A DNA stretch of 57,884 nucleotides from DASRIA01 sp035650255 (GTDB taxonomy: Bacteria > Actinomycetota > Thermoleophilia > Solirubrobacterales > JBBDJG01). The notes beneath the pieces were generated by a model. It was not told the DNA's origin, ran no database searches, and saw only the letters and a list, made by a program, of their open reading frames with translations. The stretch's first letter is position 1; the number at the start of each line of letters is the position of its first letter. Of the stretch, positions 52,215 through 57,884 are shown in pieces. Made by a program: the position numbers and the translations under genes. The DNA lies in the NCBI GenBank assembly GCA_035650255.1, contig DASRIA010000065.1, positions 1 to 57,884 of the forward strand. The letters run 5' to 3'.

Positions 52215-53422
52215 ACGCTGATCAGCAGGCTCGTCGCGTAGAGGATCGCGAAGCCGGCGAGGATCCCGGCCACGCTGGCGGGATAGAGGGCCCGCTGGCC
52301 GGTGCCCGTGCGCTCCCGGATCGTCGGGACGAGCTGCTGGATCACTTGCACGATCGCGCCTGCGCCGGCGCCGAGCAGCAGCGCGGCCAGGCTGGAGTTG
52401 AACGCAGAGGCCCCGATCCACGCGCCGAGGATCGCAGGTGCGCCCGCGATCACGCCGAGCAGGGCGAGCCTGGCCAGCGACGGCGGCCGGGAGGCGACCG
52501 GCGCCACGATCGCGAGGCCCTCCGTCGTGTTGTGCAGCGCAAAGCCGATCACGAGGAAGGCGCCCAGCGCAAGCGCCCCGACGGCATAGGCGGACCCGAT
52601 CGCAAGCCCCTCACCGAGGTTGTGCAGGCCGATCGCGATGGCGACGAGGAGCGCCACATGGCTGCCGTCGCGGCGTGCAGCGTCCGTGCCCTTGCGGTCC
52701 TGCAGCCATGCTTCCACGGCGGTCAACAGGAGATAGGCGACGATTCCTCCCACGAACACGAGCGCTGTCCCGCCCAGGGCCTGGGACCCGCCCGCGGCGA
52801 CGTCGATCCCCTCGATCGTCGCGTCGATCGCGAGAAACCCGAGCAGCCCGATCGTGAGTGCCATCAGCACCCGCAGCCAGCGCGGGTCGATCCGCCGCAC
52901 GAACGGCAGCCACAGCATGCCGAGCGTGACGGGGAGCACGCCCACGTAGAAGCCGAGCAGGGCCATCAGCCCGTAGAAGCCGAGGTCGGACTCCGGCGTT
53001 TCGACCGCCACCGGTATCTCGTGGTCGATCGTCGCTCCGGTCGAGGTCACGATGCGCACGTTGTAGGCGCTGCCCTCGGTCCAGGGATAGCGGACCGCCA
53101 GCTTCGCGCTGTCGAGCCTGCCGAGGGAGTCCTTCGAACTCGTGAAGTCGGCGAAGCCGTCGTTCACGATCACCTGCGACACGACGACCTCGTCCGGGCC
53201 GTCGTTGCGCACGCTCAGCTCGATCTCGCCGGGGCGCAGCTCGGTGCGCTCGACGGCCAGCTCCTCGACCGGCGGGCCCGTGCGGTCGCCCAGCCCGGGG
53301 CCGTCGAGCAGCGCGAACGCGGCCACCGCCGACGCGATCAGCAGGAGTGGGATCAGCCCGAGCAGCCAGGCCGGCAGCCGGCCCGGGCCTGTCTCCTCGC
53401 GGGTCGCGGTGCGCGCCTCCAT
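52211..53422 (-). CDS. ZIP-family metal transporter with N-terminal extracytoplasmic domain
   Basis: 403 residues from the ATG at 53422, which overlaps the upstream TGA by one base. A membrane helix (about 17-38) is followed by a 110-residue beta-rich domain (ELAVERTELRPGEIELSVRN and VVVSQVIVNDGFADF), unusual for ZIP proteins. Then eight helices with the metal motifs IGLHNLGEGLAIGSA and GFALHNTTEGLAI (helices 4 and 5). ZIP proteins bring divalent metals (Zn, Mn, Fe) into the cytoplasm. The extra domain may dock with the multicopper oxidase encoded upstream. Confidence 0.9.
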   Translation of the reverse strand: MEARTATREETGPGRLPAWLLGLIPLLLIASAVAAFALLDGPGLGDRTGPPVEELAVERTELRPGEIELSVRNDGPDEVVVSQVIVNDGFADFTSSKDSLGRLDSAKLAVRYPWTEGSAYNVRIVTSTGATIDHEIPVAVETPESDLGFYGLMALLGFYVGVLPVTLGMLWLPFVRRIDPRWLRVLMALTIGLLGFLAIDATIEGIDVAAGGSQALGGTALVFVGGIVAYLLLTAVEAWLQDRKGTDAARRDGSHVALLVAIAIGLHNLGEGLAIGSAYAVGALALGAFLVIGFALHNTTEGLAIVAPVASRPPSLARLALLGVIAGAPAILGAWIGASAFNSSLAALLLGAGAGAIVQVIQQLVPTIRERTGTGQRALYPASVAGILAGFAILYATSLLISV

Positions 53423-54477
53423 CAACCGACCTCGAACAGGCCCATCCAGCCGAGCTGCGCAAACTCCGACTGATGGGCGTGGAACATGAACTTCCCCTTG
53501 TGTGGGAAGCGCAGCTCGAGGATCCCGCGCTGGCCCTGGCACTGCATGATCGTGTCGGTGAACTCCACCGGCTCCAGAGACGTGCCGGTCGGGAAGTAGT
53601 CGAAGAAGTTCGCGTGCACGTGGAACGAGTTGATCTGGTCGAACTCGAGCACGTTCACGAGGTAGATCCGCACGAGCTCGTTCTGCCGCACGCGGATCGG
53701 GTCGTTCATGTACGCAAAGCCGACCGTGTTGACCGCGTACACCTCGTTCTCGAGGTCGAAGTTCGTGTCGAAGCCGTTCATGACCATCACCTGCTCGTCG
53801 GCTTCGGGACGCCCCTCCTTGGGGTCGACGATGAATGCGCCGTACATGCCGCGGGCGATGTGCTCGGCCAGCGGGTTCACGTGGCAGTGGTACAGGTGCA
53901 GGCCGAACGGGTCGGCGTCGAACTCGTAGGTGACCGCCTTGCCGGGCTCGACGATCCCGAGCCCGACACCCGGCAGGCCGTCCATCTCGGCGGGGTGGAT
54001 GCCGTGGAAGTGGATCGTGTGCGGGTGTGCGGAGCCGTTGCCGAACCGGATGCGCAGCCGCTCGCCTTCACGTGCGCGCAGCGCGGGCCCGGGGATGCGT
54101 CCGTTGTAGGTCCAGGCCGGGAACTTGACGCCGGGCGCGACCTCTATGTCCCTGTCGTTCGCGACCAGCTCCCACTCGCGCAGCACCCGCCCGCTGGCCA
54201 GGCGCCGCGTCTTGCCGTGGTCGAAGTCGCGCAGCAGCTCCGTGGGGTGGAAACCGTTCGCCCCGTGGTCGACGGAGCCGCCGGTCTGGAAGCCGGGATG
54301 GTCCGGCGTGTTCCCGTGACCGTGCACGGGCGGGCGGGGCGTCGTGGTCGTGTGCTCGTGGGCGTCCTGCGCGCTCGCCGGCGGGGCGAAGTTCACGCCA
54401 CCGAGCTTCGCGACGGCACCGGCACCCAGGGCGGGCGCCAGGGAGGCGAGCATCCTCCTGCGGCTGAGGCGGGTCAT
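53422..54477 (-). CDS. Secreted two-domain multicopper oxidase (Tat-exported)
   Basis: 351 residues. A twin-arginine signal (TRLSRRRMLASLAPALGAG) is followed by a His-rich linker and two cupredoxin domains. Domain 1 has HTIHFHG (His156, His158) and YHCHVNPLAEHIARGM (His197, Cys198, His199, His206, Met211: type 1 and type 3 sites together). Domain 2 has NSFHVHANFFD (His286, His288) and MFHAHQSEFAQLGWMG (His333, His335), without a Cys. Such enzymes oxidise metals or phenols, or reduce nitrite. First gene of the operon with the ZIP transporter and DtxR, suggesting a ferroxidase or manganese-oxidase-like partner in metal uptake. Confidence 0.9.
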   Translation of the reverse strand: MTRLSRRRMLASLAPALGAGAVAKLGGVNFAPPASAQDAHEHTTTTPRPPVHGHGNTPDHPGFQTGGSVDHGANGFHPTELLRDFDHGKTRRLASGRVLREWELVANDRDIEVAPGVKFPAWTYNGRIPGPALRAREGERLRIRFGNGSAHPHTIHFHGIHPAEMDGLPGVGLGIVEPGKAVTYEFDADPFGLHLYHCHVNPLAEHIARGMYGAFIVDPKEGRPEADEQVMVMNGFDTNFDLENEVYAVNTVGFAYMNDPIRVRQNELVRIYLVNVLEFDQINSFHVHANFFDYFPTGTSLEPVEFTDTIMQCQGQRGILELRFPHKGKFMFHAHQSEFAQLGWMGLFEVG

Positions 54478-54494
54478 GCCGCAGGATTATGGCA

Positions 54495-54523
54495 TGTCTA
54501 AATCAGAAATCGCTCCCGAACAA
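54495..54523 (-). promoter_or_regulatory. Promoter of the multicopper oxidase-ZIP-DtxR operon
   Basis: On the minus strand TTGTTC (complement 54518-54523), 17 bases, then TAGACA (complement 54495-54500). The 50-base gap is AT-rich for this genome, a likely operator region. The ATG at 54477 is 17 bases after the -10. Confidence 0.5.
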
Positions 54524-54527
54524 ACGT

Positions 54528-54818
54528 CTAGTTGGGCGAGGCTGAGGGCGCGGAGCCCTCGAGCAGCCGGCCCGCCCGGATCCGCTCCGCCATCTCCTTC
54601 GACTCGGCCCGGTAGGCGGTGCCGTCCTCGAACTCGATCACGGGCACGACCGCCTGGCCGCTGATCTCCTTGACCCGCTCGCGCGACCCGCGCCGCAAGG
54701 GCGCCTTCACGACCTCGTAGTCGATGCCCTGCTCGTCGAGCGCTTTCTGCACCCGCCAGCAGGCATGCCCCTCCATCTTCAGGAACATGAACGGGCACCG
54801 GTGAAGCTTGACTGCCAT
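54528..54818 (-). CDS. Glutaredoxin-like thioredoxin-fold protein
   Basis: 96 residues from the ATG at 54818, with AGGAGG upstream. MAVKLHRCPFMFLKMEGHAC shows a Cys in the usual CPYC position followed by Phe, Met and Phe, so the site is a single-Cys form (C8) with a further Cys at 20. The GQAVVPVIEFEDGTAYRAES segment matches the glutathione S-transferase N-domain/glutaredoxin fold (cis-Pro included). Probably a monothiol or non-classical thiol-disulfide protein. It ends just before the metal operon promoter. Confidence 0.85.
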   Translation of the reverse strand: MAVKLHRCPFMFLKMEGHACWRVQKALDEQGIDYEVVKAPLRRGSRERVKEISGQAVVPVIEFEDGTAYRAESKEMAERIRAGRLLEGSAPSASPN

Positions 54819-54981
54819 TCCTGCCTCCTCTTGCCGCGGACCGGGCGAGCCTAGCCATCCGCGGGCCGGGATGCGGCCCGCGCACATCCCCTTGCAGCCC
54901 CGGAACCGCCGAAATTGCGCTCTGGTAGGCCGTTCGCCCCAAATTGGGTTGAATGAACGCTCATTTTTTTCGCCCAGCCTC

Positions 54982-55010
54982 TTGCGGACCAGTTGTACAA
55001 GGAATAGATT
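54982..55010 (+). promoter_or_regulatory. Promoter of a probable small RNA
   Basis: TTGCGG (54982-54987), exactly 17 bases, then TAGATT (55005-55010). No protein-coding start follows before the hairpin terminator at 55079-55109, so the product would be a short RNA. Confidence 0.55.
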
Positions 55011-55016
55011 TCATCT

Positions 55017-55115
55017 CCTCTCCGTTCTCCCGGAGGGACAAACTAGGGGCGTCAAGAACCCCTGCTGTAACGCCTCTCGAAGCGCCCGGCTCCTCGGACC
55101 GGGCGCTTCCCTTTC
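55017..55115 (+). ncRNA. Candidate small RNA of about 95-100 bases
   Basis: The gap 54819-55148 (330 bases) has no gene on either strand but holds a promoter (54982-55010) and a strong terminator (55079-55109) in the same direction. Between them two hairpins are visible: CTCCG/CGGAG (loop TTCTCC, near 55019-55034) and AGGGG/CCCCT (loop CGTCAAGAA, near 55044-55062). I do not recognise a known RNA family. Upstream bases 54819-54981 contain T-rich tracts but no other clear signal. Confidence 0.55.
55079..55109 (+). terminator. Strong intrinsic terminator of the small RNA
   Basis: GAAGCGCCCGG (55079-55089) and CCGGGCGCTTC (55099-55109) form a perfect 11-bp stem around loop CTCCTCGGA, followed by CCCTTTCC. 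The reverse orientation has no T run. Confidence 0.8.
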
Positions 55116-55148
55116 CGGAGGGCGGACGCGCCGGGATAGTCTGCTGCG

Positions 55149-55772
55149 ATGCGCCGTTTCGTCGTCACCGGCTGCCCGCGGTCCGGCACCATGTACGCGT
55201 CCAAGCTGTTCGGCGCCCTCGGGGTGCGCATGGCCCACGAGGACGTGTTCGGCCACCGCCAGGGGATGGGCGGCGCGCCGCAGTGGCAGGACTACGAGGG
55301 GGACGCATCCTGGCTGGCGGTGACGCAGCTGCCGCTCGACGACGTCGTGGTCCTGCACCAGGTCCGCCACCCGCTCGAGTTCGTGCGCTCCATCGTGGGT
55401 TTCGCCAAGCCCGGATTCCTCTCCGACGAGCGGGCGAAGTACCCGGCGCCCCGGATCCTGCGGTCCCATGCACCGGAGATCTACGAAGCCGGCACGCACG
55501 CTGAGCGGGGGGCGGTGATGTGGCGGTCCTTGAACGCCAAGGCCGAGCGGCACGCGGCGATCACCTATCGGGTCGAGGACGTCGACGTGCCGCTGCTCCT
55601 GCGGTTGTGCAGCTTGATCGAGTTGGACGTCACCGAGGCACAGGCCACCCAGGCGGTCGAGGGCCTGTCCCGCACGACGAACCGCGCCGGTCGCGACGAG
55701 TCCGTGCAGTGGGAGGAGATCGAGCCCATCGTGGGCGAGGCCGCCGCGCATTACGGCTACCACGCACCCTGA
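55149..55772 (+). CDS. Sulfotransferase-like P-loop protein
   Basis: 207 residues; TAGTCT (55137-55142) lies 6 bases before the ATG, consistent with leaderless transcription. The N-terminal FVVTGCPRSGTMYASKLF (about 4-21) is the 5-prime phosphosulfate-binding loop of PAPS-dependent sulfotransferases, and VVLHQVRHPLEFVRSIVGF (about 66-84) is the 3-prime phosphate-binding region. The C-terminal third is helical. Such enzymes transfer sulfate to alcohols of lipids or sugars. The size is short but sufficient for a minimal domain; substrate unknown. Confidence 0.82.
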   Translation: MRRFVVTGCPRSGTMYASKLFGALGVRMAHEDVFGHRQGMGGAPQWQDYEGDASWLAVTQLPLDDVVVLHQVRHPLEFVRSIVGFAKPGFLSDERAKYPAPRILRSHAPEIYEAGTHAERGAVMWRSLNAKAERHAAITYRVEDVDVPLLLRLCSLIELDVTEAQATQAVEGLSRTTNRAGRDESVQWEEIEPIVGEAAAHYGYHAP

Positions 55773-55781
55773 CGCGGCGGC

Positions 55782-55803
55782 GGTTCTGCGCGATCGCAGA
55801 ACC
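55782..55803. terminator. Bidirectional hairpin between sulfotransferase and tRNA-Glu
   Basis: GGTTCTGCG (55782-55790), loop CGAT, CGCAGAACC (55795-55803): perfect 9-bp stem. It can end transcripts from both sides. The core matches the palindrome at 2272-2297. Confidence 0.7.
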
Positions 55804-55807
55804 ACGA

Positions 55808-55879
55808 TGCCGCCACGGAGAATCGAACTCCGATTTCGGCCTTGAAAGGGCCGCGTCCTAGCCGTTAGACGATGGCGGC
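55808..55879 (-). tRNA. tRNA-Glu (anticodon TTC)
   Basis: 72 bases: acceptor GCCGCCA/TGGCGGC, D arm TCGTCTAACGGCTAGGACG, anticodon loop CTTTCAA (anticodon TTC), T arm GAGTTCGATTC, discriminator A. No encoded CCA. TAAACT on the minus strand (55889-55894) is its probable -10 element. Confidence 0.95.
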
Positions 55880-55888
55880 GGACGTTTG

Positions 55889-55894
55889 AGTTTA
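55889..55894 (-). promoter_or_regulatory. -10 element (TAAACT) of tRNA-Glu
   Basis: TAAACT on the minus strand, 9 bases before the tRNA 5-prime end; spacing resembles the other two tRNA genes. Confidence 0.5.
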
Positions 55895-55937
55895 TGCGAC
55901 GCCATGCGGCTTTCCGGCCATGGTGCTGACCCCCGCC

Positions 55938-55963
55938 GTTTGTGGCCGCAGGCCCTCGGGTAC
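55938..55963 (+). promoter_or_regulatory. Sigma-B/sigma-F-type promoter before the DUF6458 gene
   Basis: GTTT (55938-55941), 16 bases, then GGGTAC (55958-55963). The expected transcript would start near 55970, giving a 55-base leader that ends with AGGAGG before the GTG at 56025. Confidence 0.6.
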
Positions 55964-56024
55964 AGGGCCTGAAGACGCCTCGACGGAATGAGAGGCGCGA
56001 TTCGTCAGAACACAGGAGGTCAGC

Positions 56025-56276
56025 GTGGGCATCGGAACGTCAATCTTTCTAATCGCCGTGGGAGCGATCCTGAGGTATGCGGTGACCGGCAACGTGGAGG
56101 GCGTGGACCTCGACGTCGTGGGTCTCATCCTCATGATCGTGGGCGTCGCCGGCCTGGTCCTCACGTTCCTCTGGATGACGATCTGGGCGGACCGCCGCCG
56201 CGGGGCCGTGGCCGAGCGAGCGGTCGTGCGCGAGCCGGTGCGCGAGCGCGAGGTCGTGGAACGCGACGTCTATTAG
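56025..56276 (+). CDS. DUF6458-type small membrane protein
   Basis: 83 residues; GTG start with AGGAGG upstream. Two membrane helices (about 4-19 and 30-53) separated by YAVTGNVEGVDLDVVG, then a charged tail of repeated ER/VREPV units. The pattern MGIGTSIFLIAVGAILRYAV is the DUF6458 signature found in many actinobacteria; no function is known. A sigma-B-like promoter and a strong terminator frame it as a single-gene unit. Confidence 0.88.
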   Translation: MGIGTSIFLIAVGAILRYAVTGNVEGVDLDVVGLILMIVGVAGLVLTFLWMTIWADRRRGAVAERAVVREPVREREVVERDVY

Positions 56277-56314
56277 AGACGGCGACACGCGGCGGATCGA
56301 GCCGCAGCGAACTC

Positions 56315-56342
56315 CGAAGGGCCCGCTACGGCGGGCCCTTCG
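56315..56342. terminator. Perfect 12-bp hairpin with TACG loop
   Basis: CGAAGGGCCCGC (56315-56326), loop TACG, GCGGGCCCTTCG (56331-56342), followed by CTTTG. A C(UACG)G tetraloop makes the RNA hairpin extra stable. The ion-channel stop codon (minus strand, 56326-56328) lies at the loop, so the same element ends both convergent genes. Confidence 0.85.
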
Positions 56343-57219
56343 CTTTGTCGACGATCGCACGCTCGAGGTCGTCGATCGCCTCGCGCAGCCCGTTCAGGCG
56401 CTGTTGCAGCAACTCGTCTGCCTCGCCGTCGGAGAGCGCCGCGGCGACCAGCTCCGAGCGCTCCCGCTCGAGCTCCATCGCACGCACCTCGTCCATGCTG
56501 TTCACGATGATTGCGATCACGACGTTGAGCACGACGAAGGTCCCGATCAATACGAAGCTGACGAAGTACACCCAGGACCACGTGCTGTACTCCATCTGCT
56601 TGTCGAGCACGTCGTTCCATCCTTCGAGCGTGAGCACCTGGAAGAGCGTCAGCAGCGACCGGCCGATGTTGCCGAACCGCTCGGGGTCGTGCTCGTCGTA
56701 CAGCAGCCAGCCCACCATCCCGTACAGGTAGAGGACGAAGAAGGTGAGCGCGGCCATTCCGCCGATCGGAGCGAGGCTGCGCGCGATCCCGAGCACCACG
56801 ATCCGCAGTCCGGGGATCACCGACAGCAGCCGTGCGATCCGCAGCAGCCGTGCCATCCGCAGCAGGGTCACGCTCTCGCGCACGAACGGCAGGTACGCGG
56901 CTCCGATCACGGCGAAGTCGAACACGTTCCAGCCGCTGCGGAAGAAGTCCTGCGGGCGGCGGCCGTAGGCCAGCAGGCGGATCGCGATCTCGGCGGTGAA
57001 CACGCCCAGGAACACGCCGTTGAGCGTGTGCAGCAGCCCGCCGATCTCCTTGTCGAGCGTCTCGTAGGTCTCGAGCCCGAGGACGACGGCGTTCGCCACG
57101 ATCACGCCGATGATCAGTCCCTGGAAGCGGGGGGAGTTGGCGATTCGCCGGCACGCCGCCACCAGCCCTGCGGCGGGGCCTTCGAGGGCGTGGTTGTCGC
57201 TGTCGTTCACTCCGCGCAT
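56326..57219 (-). CDS. One-domain voltage-gated cation channel with calcium-type filter
   Basis: 297 residues, ATG start. Six membrane helices: S1 (about 32-50), S2 (66-85), S3 (97-113), S4 with regularly spaced Arg121, 124, 127 and 130 (LLRMARLLRIARLLSVIPGLR), S5 (150-175) and S6 (217-240). The pore loop reads LFQVLTLEGWNDVL, filter Thr197-Leu-Glu-Gly-Trp-Asn-Asp203. Bacterial sodium channels have TLESW; TLEGW-x-D resembles the Cav domain I filter and a reported prokaryotic calcium channel. The C-terminal tail (245-297) is a probable coiled coil for tetramerisation. No ribosome site was examined beyond the ATG. Confidence 0.9.
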   Translation of the reverse strand: MRGVNDSDNHALEGPAAGLVAACRRIANSPRFQGLIIGVIVANAVVLGLETYETLDKEIGGLLHTLNGVFLGVFTAEIAIRLLAYGRRPQDFFRSGWNVFDFAVIGAAYLPFVRESVTLLRMARLLRIARLLSVIPGLRIVVLGIARSLAPIGGMAALTFFVLYLYGMVGWLLYDEHDPERFGNIGRSLLTLFQVLTLEGWNDVLDKQMEYSTWSWVYFVSFVLIGTFVVLNVVIAIIVNSMDEVRAMELERERSELVAAALSDGEADELLQQRLNGLREAIDDLERAIVDKAKGPP

Positions 57220-57296
57220 GGACGAATGATCGCGTTAGCCCGGGCCCGACCCGGGGCACCTTCGGATGGACCGGGAAGCGATTCGAAGGGAAGGCT

Positions 57297-57548
57297 ATGC
57301 CGACGGCAACCAGGAAGGGCTCCGACCGCATCGCCCCCGCGGCGTCACCCGCGACGCTTCCGGAGGCCGGCGAGCTCCTCTCGGAGCTCGGCGTCGTGTA
57401 CCCGGTGATGACCTTCACCGGGGCAGAAGAGGGCGCTGAGCAGGCGGACACCGGGGAGGCGCCGTCCGCCGCCGCGATCGCCCAGGGCGAGGAGGAGCGG
57501 CGATCCGAGATGGACCAGCGCATCCTGGCCGGGCTGGTGCGCGCCTAG
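57297..57548 (+). CDS. Small hypothetical protein
   Basis: 83 residues with GGAAGG before the ATG. It is Ala- and Glu-rich (GELLSELGVVYPVMTFTGAE, EEGAEQADTGEAPSA) and has no membrane helix or known domain. The length and ribosome site suggest a real gene, but the amino-acid composition is near what random GC-rich sequence gives, so it is uncertain. Confidence 0.45.
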   Translation: MPTATRKGSDRIAPAASPATLPEAGELLSELGVVYPVMTFTGAEEGAEQADTGEAPSAAAIAQGEEERRSEMDQRILAGLVRA

Positions 57549-57549
57549 C

Positions 57550-57609
57550 CGGCGGCGCACCGCCGACATTCGCTACGCCGGGGCACCGGGGGGTCGCCTC
57601 GGCGTAGCG
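57550..57609. repeat. Two inverted repeats after the small hypothetical gene
   Basis: CGGCGG/CCGCCG (57550-57555, 57560-57565, loop CGCA) and CGCTACGCCG/CGGCGTAGCG (57571-57580, 57600-57609, 19-base spacer), both perfect. They may terminate the upstream transcript or form an operator for the promoter at 57647. Confidence 0.6.
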
Positions 57610-57646
57610 GCATATCTTTCTCCTGCTCGCCCGCGGGAAAGTTCTG

Positions 57647-57675
57647 TTGGCGGGCCCGGCTGGCTCGGCTATTCT
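57647..57675 (+). promoter_or_regulatory. Promoter of the secreted-protein gene
   Basis: TTGGCG (57647-57652), exactly 17 bases, then TATTCT (57670-57675). Transcription would start near 57682, giving a leader of about 95 bases. Confidence 0.65.
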
Positions 57676-57681
57676 CCTTTC

Positions 57682-57777
57682 AGGCGCCGAAGCCCCGCTC
57701 GGTGGTAAGGACACCACCGGTCGCGCGCAGCAAGCGTCTGTGGATTGGTGGATTCCAGTGCCTAGGAGGGCAGCTTG
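57682..57777 (+). promoter_or_regulatory. Structured leader, class unknown
   Basis: After GGCGCCGAAGCCCC, CGGTGGT pairs with ACCACCG (7-bp stem, loop AAGGAC), and flanking GCGC pairs with GCGC. The first bases resemble the opening of c-di-AMP (ydaO) riboswitches, but the rest of that consensus and the usual length are missing. AGGAGGG precedes the start codon. Confidence 0.4.
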
Positions 57778-57884
57778 ATGGTGAGCGGCTTCAGCCTGCT
57801 GACCCCGCGACGCATCTTCCTTGCGTTCGCCGTGCTTTTGATCGCCGCCGGCGTTGCCGGGCGCTTCGCCGTGGCCGCGGAGTC
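57778..57884 (+). CDS. Start of a secreted protein (3-prime end cut)
   Basis: Only 35 codons are visible: ATG with AGGAGGG upstream, then a signal peptide (LTPRRIFLAFAVLLIAAGVAG, with the Arg-Arg n-region and hydrophobic core; likely cleavage near VAA-E). The mature part lies outside the window, so the function is unknown. Its structured leader suggests regulation at the RNA level. Confidence 0.7.
   Translation, partial: MVSGFSLLTPRRIFLAFAVLLIAAGVAGRFAVAAE

Noticed and set aside
57682..57777. A complete c-di-AMP (ydaO) riboswitch
   Set aside because: Only the opening bases and one hairpin agree; the leader is too short and lacks the later conserved segments, so it is listed as an unclassified leader.

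Overview
The window is one continuous, very GC-rich (about 70%) chromosomal segment with no insertion sequence, prophage or CRISPR array. Codon and gene style (GTG and TTG starts, 4-base ATGA/GTGA gene overlaps) and the gene families present (split proton-translocating transhydrogenase, DUF3105, DUF6328 and DUF6458 proteins, actinobacterial DNA topoisomerase IB, tRNAs without encoded CCA) suggest a deep-branching actinobacterium, most likely of the Thermoleophilia (Solirubrobacterales/Gaiellales type). This placement is an inference from gene content only.

Layout. Positions 1-16,610 are a surface-polysaccharide region: a FlaA1/CapD-type nucleotide-sugar dehydratase (cut by the window edge), a LytR_C-domain protein, a large anchored beta-sandwich protein, a Wzy-like polymerase/ligase, a Wzx-like flippase, a module for CDP-activated phospho-alcohols (CDP-alcohol phosphotransferase, cytidylyltransferase, glycerol-1-phosphate dehydrogenase, GNAT), three glycosyltransferases, an initiating sugar-phosphate transferase and a secreted PGRP-type amidase. 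Positions 16,679-24,291 hold housekeeping genes (DUF3105, amine oxidase, alpha/beta hydrolase, pntAA-pntAB-pntB, LemA, HtpX-like protease). Positions 24,292-35,315 carry stress and signalling genes: a 1166-residue GAF/PAS/SpoIIE phosphatase, a SnoaL-like protein, topoisomerase IB, two nickel/cobalt-type transporters, an RpoD-like sigma factor, a DJ-1/PfpI protein and an isoaspartyl methyltransferase. Positions 35,401-45,894 are a mosaic of short transcription units (Fpg/Nei glycosylase, thioesterase, FKBP lipoprotein, hydrolases) with three local TetR/MarR regulators and their likely operators. Positions 45,913-57,884 contain tRNA-Ala(CGC), tRNA-Asp(GTC), tRNA-Glu(TTC), metF, two metallo-beta-lactamase-fold hydrolases, a pterin dehydratase, a multicopper oxidase-ZIP-DtxR metal operon, a probable small RNA, a sulfotransferase-like protein, a one-domain voltage-gated channel with a calcium-type filter, and the start of a secreted protein behind a structured leader.

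The main non-gene signals are: GTTT-N15..17-GGGTAC-like promoters (the sigma-B/sigma-F class) before four small stress-type genes; TANNNT hexamers 6-10 bases before start codons of nine genes, suggesting widespread leaderless transcription; convergent gene pairs that share a 4-base CTAG or TTAG stop; and two divergent genes whose 5-prime ends overlap head to head. The most interesting candidates for new biology are the CDP-phosphoalcohol module with its head-to-head overlap, the multicopper oxidase-ZIP-DtxR operon, the TLEGWND channel and the promoter-terminator small RNA at about 55.0 kb.
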